A stretch of DNA of 64,000 nucleotides from contig NC_081807.1 of NCBI RefSeq assembly GCF_030704535.1, positions 19,878,001-19,942,000 of the forward strand. The letters run 5' to 3'. This DNA is from Vitis vinifera. Taxonomy: Eukaryota; Streptophyta; Magnoliopsida; Vitales; Vitaceae. Below are positions 13,141 to 26,639 of this stretch, one piece after another; positions within the stretch are counted from its first letter, which is position 1; every line of letters begins with the position of its first letter. Under the pieces are notes generated by a model. The model made no database searches. It had not been told where the DNA came from and was given only the letters and a program-made list of their open reading frames with translations. A program made the position numbers and the translations under genes.

Positions 13141-16100
13141 AGGAATTATTGGGGTGCAATAATACCACTCTTAAGCAAAAAAAAATGGGTAAACTAAATC
13201 ATGATTCTTAAAATAGATGTGTATAGTGTGATGGCATTAAAGAAGTCTTTCAAGCAACCTAGGGATTTGAGGTAGGTTGATGTTCCATAATAAAATGAAT
13301 ATATATATATATATATATATGAAAGAATTATGGGAAGATTGTTTCCACTTTTCCTTTGGCTTAGAAAATCTTTAAGGGTCCCAAAGAATGTTATGTAAAT
13401 CAAAACGGGTATCATAAATCTAGGTGCATGAAGCTGTTATTTAATTTACACACTTTCAAATTTATAATTTTTAAAAATAAAGTAAAATAAAATTAGTTGC
13501 CATTTGAAAGGTATTATAGCTACTTTCACATGCACTTTATTCCTTTTTCTTTTTATCATTACTAAAGCTATATGTAGGAGGTATAGAGTTACTTAGTTCC
13601 TAAGAAAACGAGTTAATAATGGAATAAATATAGACATTAGGATAAATGCTCTTTCTTCTAACCCAAGAAAAGAGAGCTTAGGTCTTCTAACTTTGAAAAA
13701 GTGAATATGAACGCTTGGAAGGACCATGGAACCCTCATTAGGATTAATTAGGTCTTTCTACAATTGCTCCATAGTGCTTTAATGATAAATTTTTTTTAAA
13801 TAGTTTAGTTATGAATACTTGACCAATGTTTAGCCTATAATTCCACTTGGAAGCAATATGTCCTAGGAAATATAATTGGACAATCATTTTCAAAGAAAAT
13901 ACTAAGAACTAAGGGAAGAAAAAAAAAATAAGAAATGATTATAGTCGTAATTGAATTATAAAAACTCTAAAATAATTAAGTAATTTAATTAAAGTAATAT
14001 GACACCTAAAGATAATTTTCATTATTTAAAAGAAAAAAACAATTTTCATGTGGTAAGACTTTATCTATATGGTACCAAAATAAAATCAACAATTTATCAT
14101 TAACATGGTCTTGTATTGGAGAATGAATTCAATACGAACTATATTCCACAACCTAAAATAAATTTCTAGGAACTTCATGAAAATATCAACAAATTGAATT
14201 GATTGGTTGAAGGAAAATAAAATATGGGAATTAAACTACGTTAAATTTTTTTGTATACAAAATGAAAATAAAAATTTTATGATTTTGGATTAATGTTATT
14301 GAAGCGAGATTAGACCGACCAAGGTGCATTTGCTTGGAATACCTTTGATTCTAATTAAGAAGTCTTGTGATAGCACCGGGTGAGAAGATCCCTTGGTTTG
14401 GATGAAATTTTATTTTAGTATTTGGCTAAAATTAATTTTCAATTTCTAAAAAATCAATATTGTTACATTTTATACAACATACATTTCTTAAAATTTGGTG
14501 TAATCTTCGGTTTTTGTGAACTTAATATCTATGTCGAGGGCAAGTGTGGGCAGTCCCACTTGAAGTTAATTAAGAATCAAAACCATAGTATTGACCATGA
14601 AATTTTTTTTATAAAAGTTAAAGCCACTTGTTATAATACAAGGTGATAACATTGATTTTTTAAAAATATTTTAAAAGAAATTAAGGACTTTGGTTCACCA
14701 AAATTCAATAAAATTTGTTGTCACATTCCATTACATACATATACCAATAATCAAGATATCCAACATAACATTAAAAAATGAAATCGCAAAACTGCTTCAT
14801 ATAGTTACATTATATTTTTGGCCATGATTCATTTAACTATAAATAAAATCTTTATATCATATAAATAGATATAGGGTTCAAGATCATAAAATGAAAATGA
14901 ATTTCACTTATTGAAAGATTAAGAATATAGACCTCTAGATGTTATATTTTGGTGGTTGGAAGATTTCTTTTATCAAAAAGAAAAACATTTAATTATTAAT
15001 TAGATAAAGAACCATGAAAATGTCTTCCCCATTGTAATAATCTTGTAACACTTTATTAAAAGCAAGAAATATATTACAACCATCAATTCCTCCTAGAAGT
15101 AGAATATTCTCAAAAAAGAGATCAAATATTTTGTTTACCACTCTATCAATGATTACGCCACTTGATTAACTAAGTAAAAAATCCGATAAAAGAAGCATTG
15201 CATCTCTAAGGTAATATCAAAGACTTAGGAAGACCTCTCATATAACTTTCATAGAACTCTTTTTTCTTCTTTATTAAAGATATTACTATCCTCGAATCTT
15301 CCTCTACTAGAAGATTAGAGAGGTCCTCAACTTTTACTATTGTTTAGCATTCCAATAAAGCTAAAGTCTCTTACTCAATGGCTAGTTCTTCTCCAACATA
15401 TTTCAAGAGGGTTAGTACTAGTGTTCCAACATGATTCATGGTATGCACAAAGGAGTTCGCTCAAATATCACACAAGTTGTCGACCAAAAGGATGAAGAAA
15501 AATAAAATAAATTCCACAATGACTTAAAAGTGCTTAGTCTATCATAAAAACTTTTCTAATTATATTTCTTTTTAGTCCATAATAAGATAGTACTAGCAAC
15601 GCACCAAATAACTTTATACATCTAGGAAAGCTTCCAAAGAATTGATCAAAAGTAGTTAGCATCTCCACCACACTTCTAATTGGAACTCAATCAATCTCTA
15701 TAAGTTTCAACATTCAATGCCATAATGTCAATACTGCATTGAGCAATGTAGACAGATGATCCATTAATTCCCTTCTCTTCTTATATGTAACGCATCACTC
15801 TGAGTTGTGGTTCTTGTAAAGTCTCCTCTTCTATTGCAATTCTTTTGTATTAACCTTCTATTTACCACCTGCCATGTGAAGGGCTTGACTTTTGAATGAG
15901 TTTTAGATTTTTTAGACCATTTGTAAGGGCAAAGAGATCATTCAAGTTGATGAGACCAAAAGAGCTTTAATTAAAAAAGAATGAATTGAAGTGGAGGATA
16001 TCAAGGATCGAACCCTCTCATAAGGAAAAGTGAATGACAAATATGGATTGACTAAAATCAACATCAAAAGAGTAAATTAATTATTCTATTTCATGGTCCA

Positions 16101-16317
16101 AAAGGGTTTGAAAGTTGGAAATGGCTGCTTAATTAGTTTGATTAGCTGATTAAGACTATATATATACTTGGGTTTACGGTCAAACTTTTAAGATAAACAT
16201 TCGAAAGGTTCTTATAATTCAACTTTTGCGGGCTACAATGGGGAAATAAGGAAATATATCCCAAATAAAGCTAGTTTTCCATGATTTAGAACAACAGCAG
16301 ACACTTGGTCGAGAGAA
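13141..16317. other. SUFD intron 1, unassigned segment
   Basis: AT-rich sequence between the PMD remnant and the annexin stop codon. It contains a short (TA)n run near 13301-13320 and several short open frames without recognisable family features. The annexin 3' UTR should occupy the last few hundred bases on the minus strand. I see no further gene. Confidence 0.45.
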
Positions 16318-19012
16318 TCAAATTTTTGCTCCAATTAAGGCCATCAAGAAGCTTTTGTAAACCCCTGATGTATCACGTCTAACTACATCATCGAGATTGG
16401 TGTTGTTCATTTTGAAGTACTCTCCTTTGATCTTCGTCATATCAATTTCAGCCCGAGTCACAATTGCTCTTGTCAATGAATCTTCATCTTTAGTCCAGTA
16501 CCCAACAGTGGAGGCTTTAATGACCTAATGATGGATCATGCAATAGAGAAAGATAATGCTCATGAGAAGCTTACATATTAAGCTTTAATAAAAGAAATAC
16601 GAACTTTCATGGAAGAAGAAAGTCTTCCATTGGAATAGTTTAAGACCTCCTTGAACATCCAATGGCATGCATTAAAGCAACTTCAACAAACGTTTAGAAG
16701 TTGCTTATGTGCACACTTGAATTGACTCACAAATGGCAAAACCACATTAATCTTGTTGTGTTTGGTTTGTTGAGACAAAAAAGGGGAAGAGAAGAGAAAA
16801 AATTTTAACCTAACAATAGTTTGGAACAAGACTAACAACCTTGGATTTCTATTTTTTTTCAAGAACCAATACAACTTCAAAGGTAAGATCCAAAGTTCTA
16901 AGGTCCAAAGTTTTTCTTCTTTTCCCTTAACTATTTTTCCATCACCTCAGCAAAATGTTTCTCTGGGGAAACAATGCACAAAATTACTCCTCGCAATATA
17001 GAGCCCAAATCACCATTTCCACTGCTATTAATGGCCTGTCAAAAATTTATAAAAATTAATTTTTAGCATTAAAAAAAAATAAAAAGAAAGGAATTAATCT
17101 ACCTATTGATTGTCTAGAAGTCAAACCTGATCAATAGCAACTTCGTAACTTTGCTTGTAGCACACAAAAGTTGCTCTAAGTTGAAAGAAATTCCTTGTTG
17201 TCAATATCCACACAACATCATCATGATCTAATTGATTCTTTTCAATGGCTTCATGTATCTTATCTGCCTCAGATTTTGCAAGATTAAAGTCCACCAATTC
17301 TCTATCATGCCTGTACGAGCTCACTAGACCCACTAGAAGCTGTGCATCACCCACAATACAAGTCAATCTAGGGAGTGAAAACGTATAATGCTAGAAGATT
17401 ATAACAATGGTATATATAAATTATACCAACCCATTTCCTCTTATATAAATAGTATCCACTTTGTACTTAATGAATACACATGGTTTTAAAACGTGTCTAC
17501 ACTAAAAGGAATCTATTATATATATAATGTCTAAAAAAATTTCCTACGTTGGATGTGTGGTATTATAATCACCTTACCACCTTGGCAAACACAGTGTCCT
17601 TATTATGTCATTTGCACGAGTTTGTGAAGCAAAATAAATGGACATCCCTTGTAGAGTTAGACAAACAAATTCACATACCAAGATTAAGAGTCACCTTTGA
17701 TATTAGTCTGTAACATGCTCCCATATATATATTGTTTGCTCTGGGTTTAATAAGTTATTGGAGCTTTAAAACACATTTATACCATTAAGAAAATTTCAAT
17801 TAGCATTGGGAACTTTTTCATACGTGGGAAATCACATAAATAGCACACATAATGGTCTTAGTATCATATGCATACCGCCTATGTATTAGGATTAAGCTTA
17901 TTTTGACATGCTTTTCTATTGATGAAAAGTCCTGAATTTGAAATGGTAAGCCCAATATTAACGACAAGTAATCATAGTGAAATGATACTGTAAAAGTTGT
18001 AACTTAAATTAGTTTGATATAATATTATTGACTCAAATTAATTAATAGTCTAACATGATATATCACCTTTTGGAGAGAAGTTGAGATGTTGGATGTGATG
18101 TCTTCTTCCAGAGAGCATTCGTATAAAGAGCAGTAGGCCTGCCTCACTGCCATTAGATGGTCCGGGGATGATGCACATGCTATCTCTACCAATACCTGCA
18201 ACTGATTTATTTTCTTCCTCTTCCTTTTCAAGGCCTTGTTTGCCAATATCGCATCCCTTTCGGGGGCTTCATTCATCCACAAGATCATTGCTGTCTGTTA
18301 TCAAACATTTATTATATAGTTATGAATAACACATTCATCAATTCATACATGACAAAGAACTATGTAAAAATTTGAACCATTTATAGGTCCATAATTATTG
18401 ATAAGTTGTACCAATCTGGAGATCCAAAGGACAATAAGATTTGTCAGAGGGAAAGAAAACAATCTATTTTTAAGAGCATTTCATTCTATTAGAATGATAG
18501 TCATAAATCTACCATATTATCTTACCAGCTCCATTCAAACTATTGATTAGACATGTAATTAGAACCATTAATTGCCATTCATATAGCTCATGTATATAAC
18601 CAAAATCAAACATCCTCCATAAAATTGGGGCTAAGGTATGAACACAAAGTACCTTGAGCCCACTAGATAGTTTAGATTGAAGACGATGGATGATGGACTC
18701 TTTATAAAGCTGTTGGTAAGTGTCTTTGATCTGCTTCCTTTGGATTGCATTCCTGTGTCCCAATATCCATACTATCACTTGTTCATCCACTCCTCTCCCT
18801 ACCCATATCCACATAACCAATAAAAAAGTAACCAAGAGGATTTGAACTTCATACAATCATTACATTATGTTGGTCTATATGCATCGAAAAACTGAACAGA
18901 TAAATGAAGGCAGAAGAAAAGAAAAAGAAGAAAGACCTTGTAAAGCTAGATTAAGTCTCTCACTATCTTGGGCTGGAGAAGGAATTGAATCAGGCAGTCT
19001 AAGTGAAGCCAT
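16318..19012 (-). CDS. Annexin, D3-like, complete
   Basis: Six exons, 18937-19012, 18653-18798, 18067-18294, 17127-17339, 16946-17035 and 16318-16524, join with canonical GT/AG borders into 960 nt, giving 319 residues, a normal plant annexin length. The protein starts [20 protein letters not shown] and ends [11 protein letters not shown]. The four annexin repeats lie near residues 15-80, 90-150, 160-230 and 250-318. The repeat I calcium loop is GRGVDE (residues 26-31) instead of GxGTDE. In repeat IV the equivalent is [19 protein letters not shown]. Type 2 calcium sites are therefore weakened, as in some D3-type members. Annexins bind acidic phospholipids and act at membranes in secretion, ion fluxes and stress. 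The gene lies wholly inside SUFD intron 1 on the same strand. Orthology to Arabidopsis ANN3 is inferred from remembered sequence ([18 protein letters not shown]). Confidence 0.9.
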
Positions 19013-19052
19013 TCTCATGTTTTTGCTTTGGGAAAGCTAGAAACATACTCAA

Positions 19053-19062
19053 CTTTATATAG
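19053..19062 (-). promoter_or_regulatory. Candidate annexin TATA box
   Basis: The minus strand reads CTATATAAAG about 41-50 bases before the annexin ATG. Position and sequence fit a plant core promoter with a very short leader. It supports the annexin having its own promoter inside the SUFD intron. No transcript data are available. Confidence 0.5.
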
Positions 19063-19399
19063 AAAATATGCTATTGAGTCACCTTTAGGAAAGAAGCATT
19101 TGTGTCAACACTTTTTCCCTCGTCTTTTTCATGGGAAATACTAGAAGGTCAAATATTAATGTATAATGCAATGCTACTCTCTACCAATTCTTTCAAGTGG
19201 ATCTTTAAGGAGTATAGTGTATATATACTCTTTGTATTATAAAGAGAAATTTTACACTATCAGAGGAGCAATTCAGTAGTTTCACTTGGATTTTAAAATT
19301 TGTGAGAAGAAAGAAATATGTTAGGTGTTACTACTTACTAGAATGGTTATTTCATTTGGCTTATTTGCCTTTTTCATTGCATTAGAACCTCATTTTTCT

Positions 19400-19690
19400 A
19401 TTTCCAACATCAACTGATTAATGTTGGTTGGACCTGTTATGTGGAGCTACCTTTACTTCCTATTAGCTTAGGCTTTAGGGAGTGTATATGGTCTCGCATC
19501 ATTTGGTTTCAAAGCGAGATTGGGCATCAGCAATTGAAACATAAACATGGGCATAAACAATTTACTAAGGATTTTTGACATAGGACAAACAAAAGTCCAA
19601 TGTCCCACATTGGCTAGCTGCTAACATTGATTGAGCCTTATTAGCGGAGGTACTCTACCTTTCAGTAGCTTAGAGGTTCCATACCATATT
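19400..19690. mobile_element. TRIM-like LTR retroelement remnant
   Basis: Two related blocks, about 19420-19490 (ending CCTATTAGCTTAGGCTTTA) and 19599-19680 (TGTCCCACATTGGCTAG ... CAGTAGCTTAGAGG), flank a short centre. Near 19501-19516 the centre has TTTGGTTTCAAAGCGAGATT, close to the TGGTATCAAAGC primer-binding site common in plant LTR elements. The layout (LTR-like, PBS, short interior, LTR-like) and small size fit a TRIM. Degeneration makes the boundaries uncertain. It lies about 400 bp upstream of the annexin start. Confidence 0.45.
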
Positions 19691-21074
19691 CACTTGGATG
19701 TATAAAACACTTCAATTACAAATATAAAAGATTTTATAATGTTAATAATCAAACACCTTTTAGTGTTGATGTGAGATTCTCTAGAAAAGTAGTAATGTTC
19801 AAAATATAACAAAATTTTGCGGAATAAGATATGAGAATAGGCACTTTAACTATGTTGTAATTAATTTTTTATGAAAAACCTATACTATATAATTAAGAAA
19901 GTGCTTCTAGAGGATTCTTTCCAAGTGTATTAGACTCATTTCACAAGCTATTTCAAGATCTAGTATTTATAACCATCAAATAACAGTTTATATCACCAAC
20001 TTTATAAAAAAAAAAAAGGTGAATGGATATTATAAAAGTGCAATGAGGACAAGATAATTCCATTTTCCTTTTCCCTTCATTGGGTTGGAAGGGAATATTT
20101 AATTTAGCTTTAGAAAAAAAAAACCCTTTTTAGGGACCCATAAGAGAACATCTAAAGCAATGTTTATGGTAATTTTACAAGTCTTTATTCTGACAACCTA
20201 GGTGCGTAAAATTTTTGTTCCTTCCTTTTCAATTTTATAATTTTGTAACTTTATTCTTTTTCTAGACCCACTTACAAGTCATATTTGAATAAATTCCAAA
20301 CGTCACACTCCTTTAGTGAACAAGAATCATTATTATATATATTACTTCTTTTGAGATTTCAGTACTAGAAAAAAGAATATATCTAAATGAAATTTTGAGT
20401 TGGAAGAAGTAATTTTTTTCCTTTAAATTAGATCAATCAAGAAAATAATTAAATCTAATTGAAAAGTAACTAGATTACATTGAGAAGTAATTTTGTTCAC
20501 GCTTCCCACAAGATCATTATAAATCTTATTGATTAAGATTAATTTTCATTTGATGAAATGACTTAAAATAAAAGTACTCCTTCCGTACGCAATAGTACAA
20601 TCCATATTTCTTTTCTAAATCCTTTCTCAATTATTAGTATTGGTGTTGATTTAATGCTACATTCACTCCGTTAATCATTGTCATGAGATAATATATTCTT
20701 ATAAAATATTAGTGAGCTACTTTTGTATATGGTAAGTTCCTTTGTTCCATATATAGGAGTGATATACATTTTTTCCACTAGTGAGTAAGACCCAATGTTT
20801 AAAATATTGATAAATATAGATATATTGGTATTTGGATTTTACAGATATATCATAAATATCAATGGATATTTTTACACAAATATTGGTGAGACGAAAATTA
20901 TTCAAAATTGATGAGAATGCTTAGAAAACTCCAAAGAATGATAAAATAAGCAATAATACAATGCTTATTCTTACCTAATGCATCATCTCCCATTATTTCT
21001 CTCATTCTTTTACTAGATTCCAAGAACCAAAGAAGACAAATTATGATGACTCCAATATCTTTTAATTGAAGTAA

Positions 21075-21625
21075 CTTAGTAAGTGGGTATTTGGTAAAAA
21101 CTTAATACTTATTACTTAATAATGACTTAAGTTGACTTTAAGTTAAATTATTCATAAATTATTAATTTAAAACTTATCACTTATTTTTTACATTAAATAT
21201 TAAGGTTGTTTGATAAAGTTAATTTAAAATTGATTCTAAATCATCAAATTGACATATTTACCCTTATTAATTTTAATTAATATTTATATTTTTCCTAATT
21301 TTAAATAATAAATTTATTTATTAAACATTCATATTTAAAATATTGTAGATATATAAATTAACTATAAAAATATTTACTATAAAAAATGAGTTATAAATAT
21401 AGGGCCATAATTGTAAAATATACTCTTAGTAAATATGGACAAATGTTATAAAAGAGATTTGAGATTAAAAATAAATTATTATTTTGAATTAATACTTAAA
21501 ATTATTTTTTAATTTAAATTTTGATATTAAGTTATTTTACCAAATATACTTAATGACTTAAATTAAGTCATTAAATCATTAATTCATATTAATTCACCAA
21601 ATTGATTTACCAAACATCCTCTAAA
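21075..21625. mobile_element. AT-rich MITE, GTTTGGTAAA/TTTACCAAAC termini (copy 1)
   Basis: The segment starts GTATTTGGTAAAAACTTAAT and ends GATTTACCAAACATCCT, so the ends are inverted repeats. The interior is full of ACTTAAGTTGACTTTAAGTT words and includes CATCAAATTGACATATTTA. A second copy with the same ends and interior words lies at 39642-40068. About 550 bp, with no coding capacity. A clean target-site duplication was not found for this copy. Confidence 0.65.
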
Positions 21626-23621
21626 AAAGGAAATTAATAACCAAAGTTTAATTGAACTTAAATGTTAAAACAATGTTGGACTAGGAAAATTTCAATAGAG
21701 TTTCCCTCTATTTTCTCTCAAAATGGCCCCCACACCCTCTCTACTCACAACGCTTATGCAAGGAAGATTCTTACAAGTGCCCACCTCTAGGTTTTGGCAT
21801 GTCACAGATCTCCTCATTCCCCTCATTTTGCAATTCTCTAATAGCTTTCATCATAAGCAACAACAAAGAGAAAGTTCTCAACCCAATCATAGTTAATTTA
21901 ATTCCTATATTAATTATTATTTTTAGATATTGAAACCCCTTTAATTTGCTTTGATAGGATTTGAAGTTGATGAGAAATGAATGAAAATGATATTTGGAAA
22001 ATGGGATTCAGAGTATTTATACTTCTTTAGTGAGAGAACTGCACAACTTTTCTCAAAAAAAAATGACATTCATATTAGGATGTGACAAGATGTCAATGCA
22101 ATTTTGTGGTAGATTTGAGTTTTGTCATGGTTAGAATGCTTTGGTGCAATGGACCACGCATACTTGGGAAAGGGATGCTCATTTGACATACTGAGAAGCT
22201 ATGACCATGCATGGGTCGACAATCATATAGCTTGCTCATCGGGATCACATGCACAAAGCCTGGAAAAGCTTGTCAATCTCTCTTTGACGTATTAATTGAG
22301 AATGTTGACTTCCAAATTTAAGACATCAAATGGAAGAGAGATAGTGCCACTTAGAAGACATTCAAAGTATATGAGCATAATTTTTGCAAGGAAAATAATA
22401 CTCTTGTCATACAATGATATGTTTGATTTTATTTTATTTTTTTTCCAAATCAAATTGTACTGCATGTTATGGGAGAATTTCAAAGTAAATGGGTGAGACT
22501 CATTCTTATGAAACCTAGCTATTAACATGATTCTAACCCGTTAAACTGATTAATATAATTTTAATTCATTAAACTCATTAATATGATTGTATTTTAATTA
22601 GCCTTTTTAAAATTTTAATTTTATAAGAATATTAATTTAAAATATATTTTTTAGTTGTTCTTAACTTTTAAGTTGAATTTTTTAACTTTTAATTAATTTA
22701 ATTATTTATTTTAAGTTATAATACATTTATAACATAAAAATTAAATTAAAATTTTAATTATATACTATTTATAAATTTATTTATTTATTAAATTATAAAA
22801 ATATTTTTAATCTTTAATATAATTATACTTTAGTTCTTTAAATTTTTTTAACTATATGATATTGTTCATAATTAAAAGGTATTTTAAATTTTTAGAATTT
22901 TAAATATTTAAAATTAATAAATTGGGTTAAACAAATCATAAATGTCTTTTCTCAAAAACAAATCATAAACATGACTGATTGAATGAGTTATATGAGTTGA
23001 TATGATTACAACCAAAACATGATTATGTGTGACCCGAAGCCACTAAAATTTATGTCTTTTATCACTCATGTTAGGCTGTGTCAAAATTGCCACATGTATT
23101 AGTGCACTGAGTAACCCTAAATGTAATTGCCTAAAGCCTAGATGCTCTTACGTGGGCTTTAGTCAAAGATTGGGTCGTCCCAACTCTGGGCTTATTCCAA
23201 GAAGAGAAGTGCATCAAGCATGTTGAGCTTGCCTAAGAGCTTCCTTAGTGAGCCCAAACCAAGATGGCCCATAGATCTCAAGACTAGGCTGACCCAAATA
23301 GTATGACCATGTAATTACACAGGCTGGGCAGTATCCCTTCACTGTTCAAGCCCGCTCTCTTTTGGGCCTCAAGGCTTAGTAGGCTAGCACCAAACACCAA
23401 TTTATTGGATTGTTTCGAAGTGTTAAAAGAGAAATTATATTTGCATCTACCAAACTTTCTATATATCCATTAGAATTATGATTTTTCAAGGATAAACTTT
23501 CTATATATCCATTAGAATTATAGGTTTTTTAAAGATAAAAGTACTTATGTGAAAAAGATTGAAATTCTTTTACAAATTAATTCGGATCATCATCCCACTT
23601 CTTCTTTCATTTCTTTTTTCT

Positions 23622-23935
23622 TATGTTATGTTTGATTCCCGAAAAATACTAAGGAAAGAAAAAAATGTAAAGAAAAATTATTTTTTCATGTTTTGTTGTA
23701 TTATGAAAAATATAAAATATAATTAAAACTAAGTAAAAACTTATGTATTTTTAAATTATTTAATCTTTATATTGATGAGTTAATAAAATGAGTTTGAAGT
23801 AACAAAAAAAATAATTTATCGACTTTTAATCTATTTTTTATTTTCCTTCATTTTTTCTTTCCTTCCACCTTTCCTTTGTATTTTCTTTCCCTTACATTTT
23901 CCCTCAAATTTTTTGGGAACCAAACATAACATTAA
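23622..23935. mobile_element. MITE, family with TATGTTTGGTT-type ends (copy 1)
   Basis: Starts GTTATGTTTGATTCCCGAAA and ends with the inverse, TTTGGGAACCAAACATAAC. The interior is AT-rich with runs such as TTTTTATTTTCCTTCATTTT. The same ends and interior recur at 33985-34312, 57671-57950, 58024-58265 and 60050-60354, with partial copies near 40253 and 43550-43616. About 300 bp; the copies diverge mainly by small indels. Confidence 0.7.
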
Positions 23936-25475
23936 TCTTTTCATAACTCTAGTAATTTTTTTCCCTAAAAATTATAATCTTAGAATAATAAAAAACAAAT
24001 TATCATCTCCGATAATATTAGAAATGAAGATATACTATTTTTACCACTTTTTTTTTATAAATTTAAGAGCTTAAAAAATGAGGAGATCATAAAAAGGGTT
24101 TCGAATTTTAGGGATGGATGCTTTTTGAAGCTTTTAATATTAGACACTATATCTTCACATAGCTCTTAAGGTGTCCAACAATACTATACATCCAAATATG
24201 TCTTAAACTTTTATGTAAAAAATAATTAAAACCCCATTTGATAATGCTTCTTAAAAGTGTTTCTAGTCCTAAAAATATTTAAAAGCATTTTTAAGGTAAA
24301 AAATAGGTATTTGACAATATTTAAAAAAAAAACTTCAAAAAATTTAGAAAAATACCTGAAGTGATTTTTAGAGAAGCACTTAGGAAATGATTTTTAAAAA
24401 AATCACTTTAAAAACTTACAAATATTCATGAAATACCCCCAAATGTTTTCCAATACCCTCCATTTCCCTTTCATTTTTCTCTTCCTCCTTCCCTCTCCGT
24501 CCGAGTGGAGACTCTACAATCGAAGGCTTTTGTCACTCTCGTTCAAAATCGTTGAACTCTACTCCAAAGTACTCTCCATTCTAAATGGGCAAGTTTATAA
24601 AGTGAATAATATGTACATTGCAAATATATATTGGAAATTAATGCTTTTAGGCATTTACCTCACAAAAGGAAAGAAACTCGCATATGCTTATAATTGGACA
24701 TTATCCGGGCATCATAAAAGGTATAATTTTAACCATATTTTATAACCCAACTCTCCACTCCACATAGGAATACATCAGGGTAAGAATTAATATTTGACTG
24801 TTTTAATTTTAAACAAATACAATTTAAGAAAACTTTTGAATCTTAAGTAGCGACTCACCCATCATTTTGTAATAAAAATTTATTATTTTTAATTTAATAT
24901 ATAATCAAATAATTTGTTTCATTTTTTCGTTAAAAGAATTGTTATATTATGATTGATGTTTATTTATTAATCCATTTAAAAATATATATTTTCCATAATT
25001 TTCTTGTAATTATAAAAATGATTATTTTAGTTTTTTTAACAATATAAATATTTATACATTGAAAAGTTTTGGATTTATTATAATATTTACTTTTTGTAAT
25101 TAAATTATATGTTCTTTTTGATAATTTATTAATATTAAAATATTTCTATACTTATGCAACATATTGTCAAAAATATTATTAAAATCATTTTTCCAGAATA
25201 TCATAACATAGTTTTTCATAGAAATATTATAGGGTAAACATTTTCAATAAAAACACTTCATCTAAAAGTACTATCAATCGAGTTCAAGAGTTTATTTTAT
25301 AGTGTTTTTACTCAAAAAAATTTTACTTTTGCAAAGATAAATAGCTAGAGCAAAGATTTATGAGATAAGAAGCGTTAGTAACACTAATAAATTCATTATC
25401 AGTCCAATGCACATGCTCCTTGTGGCGTAATGCCATGTGGTCCAACTTTATGCCATTACAAGACATTATCAAAGC

Positions 25476-25703
25476 CTAAGCTTGCAAATCATCAAAACGC
25501 TTAGCAAAAAACTCATCGGTGTGATAAGTCAGTGGGGGATGGTTCCAAGAAGGAGAAATGCAATGGGTGTCAAAATATTCACCTAACCATCCATATAAGT
25601 AATAAATAGGGAAAATAGATGCATTATTCTCAAGTTTCGAAGAACAAACGATTTCATTTAAGCCGTTGTAAATGCTTGCTAACACCGGAATAGTATGTTT
25701 CAC
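25476..25703 (-). pseudogene. PMD (plant mobile domain) transposon fragment
   Basis: The minus-strand frame reads MKHTIPVLASIYNGLNEIVC and, after a short gap, FPIYYLYGWLGEYFDTH. The pattern VPVLASIYxGLN ... FPIHYxYGWLxxYFxTH is the typical second half of plant mobile domain proteins. It is therefore a fragment of the same superfamily as the 12-13 kb remnant, in the opposite orientation. It lies about 40 bp downstream of the SUFD exon 1 donor, so the insertion may have altered that intron. Confidence 0.6.
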
Positions 25704-26072
25704 CTTGAATCATTCTATTAGCTACCTTGAATACTCACCTTACCTCAGTAACTGCATTAGCCCAATAACACTTGTTCTCACCTCCACCCACAAACTCCTC
25801 GATCTCACCAATTTCCCCTCCCTCCTCCACCAACACAAAAACCCTTGGATTTGACACAGGTAACTTCTTAAACCCGATATCCCCACCCTCAACGGACTAA
25901 TACACGATATGAAGGGGCATTTCCACGCGACACCCAGCCGGAACATACACAACAACCATGTCCAGTGTGCCCAACCCATTGAGGGACCAAAACAGGTCCC
26001 CTTCAAAATTGGCCACAAATTCAGACACCCTTTTCGTGATGGTTTCAGAAGGGAGGCTCGACAGGGAACCTA

Positions 26073-26357
<285 letters not shown>

Positions 26358-26639
26358 CTAGGCTTTCTGCAATCTGGGGGACAAATGGGTCGGAGAAGGT
26401 TGCCCTAATTTTGGGGGTTGAGCGGGATTTGGGTGTTGGGAATTTAGAAGCAGAGGTTTGTATGGATAGTTTAGGGTTTAAGAGAAGGTGAGGTGAAAGC
26501 AAAGTAGCAGCCATGGTTATGGCTGTGGCCGGTTCCAGAAAGTCTGCGAGGCTAAGCGTGGCTCACTACTAGGGGCCTTTAAGGCTGAACCCCGGCCATC
26601 CCCAAGAGGGATGATAAGGACTTTGCTGTGTCCGAGGAT

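Larger units (their letters stand above)
19691..25475. other. SUFD intron 1, repeat-rich segment upstream of the annexin
   Basis: AT-rich DNA without a recognisable gene. It includes two MITE-type elements listed separately. Around 20790-20900 is a patch of ATATTGATAAATAT-like words resembling the degenerate repeat near 26.7 kb. Around 23.0-23.4 kb is a less AT-rich block of unknown nature. Other short open frames look random. Confidence 0.45.
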
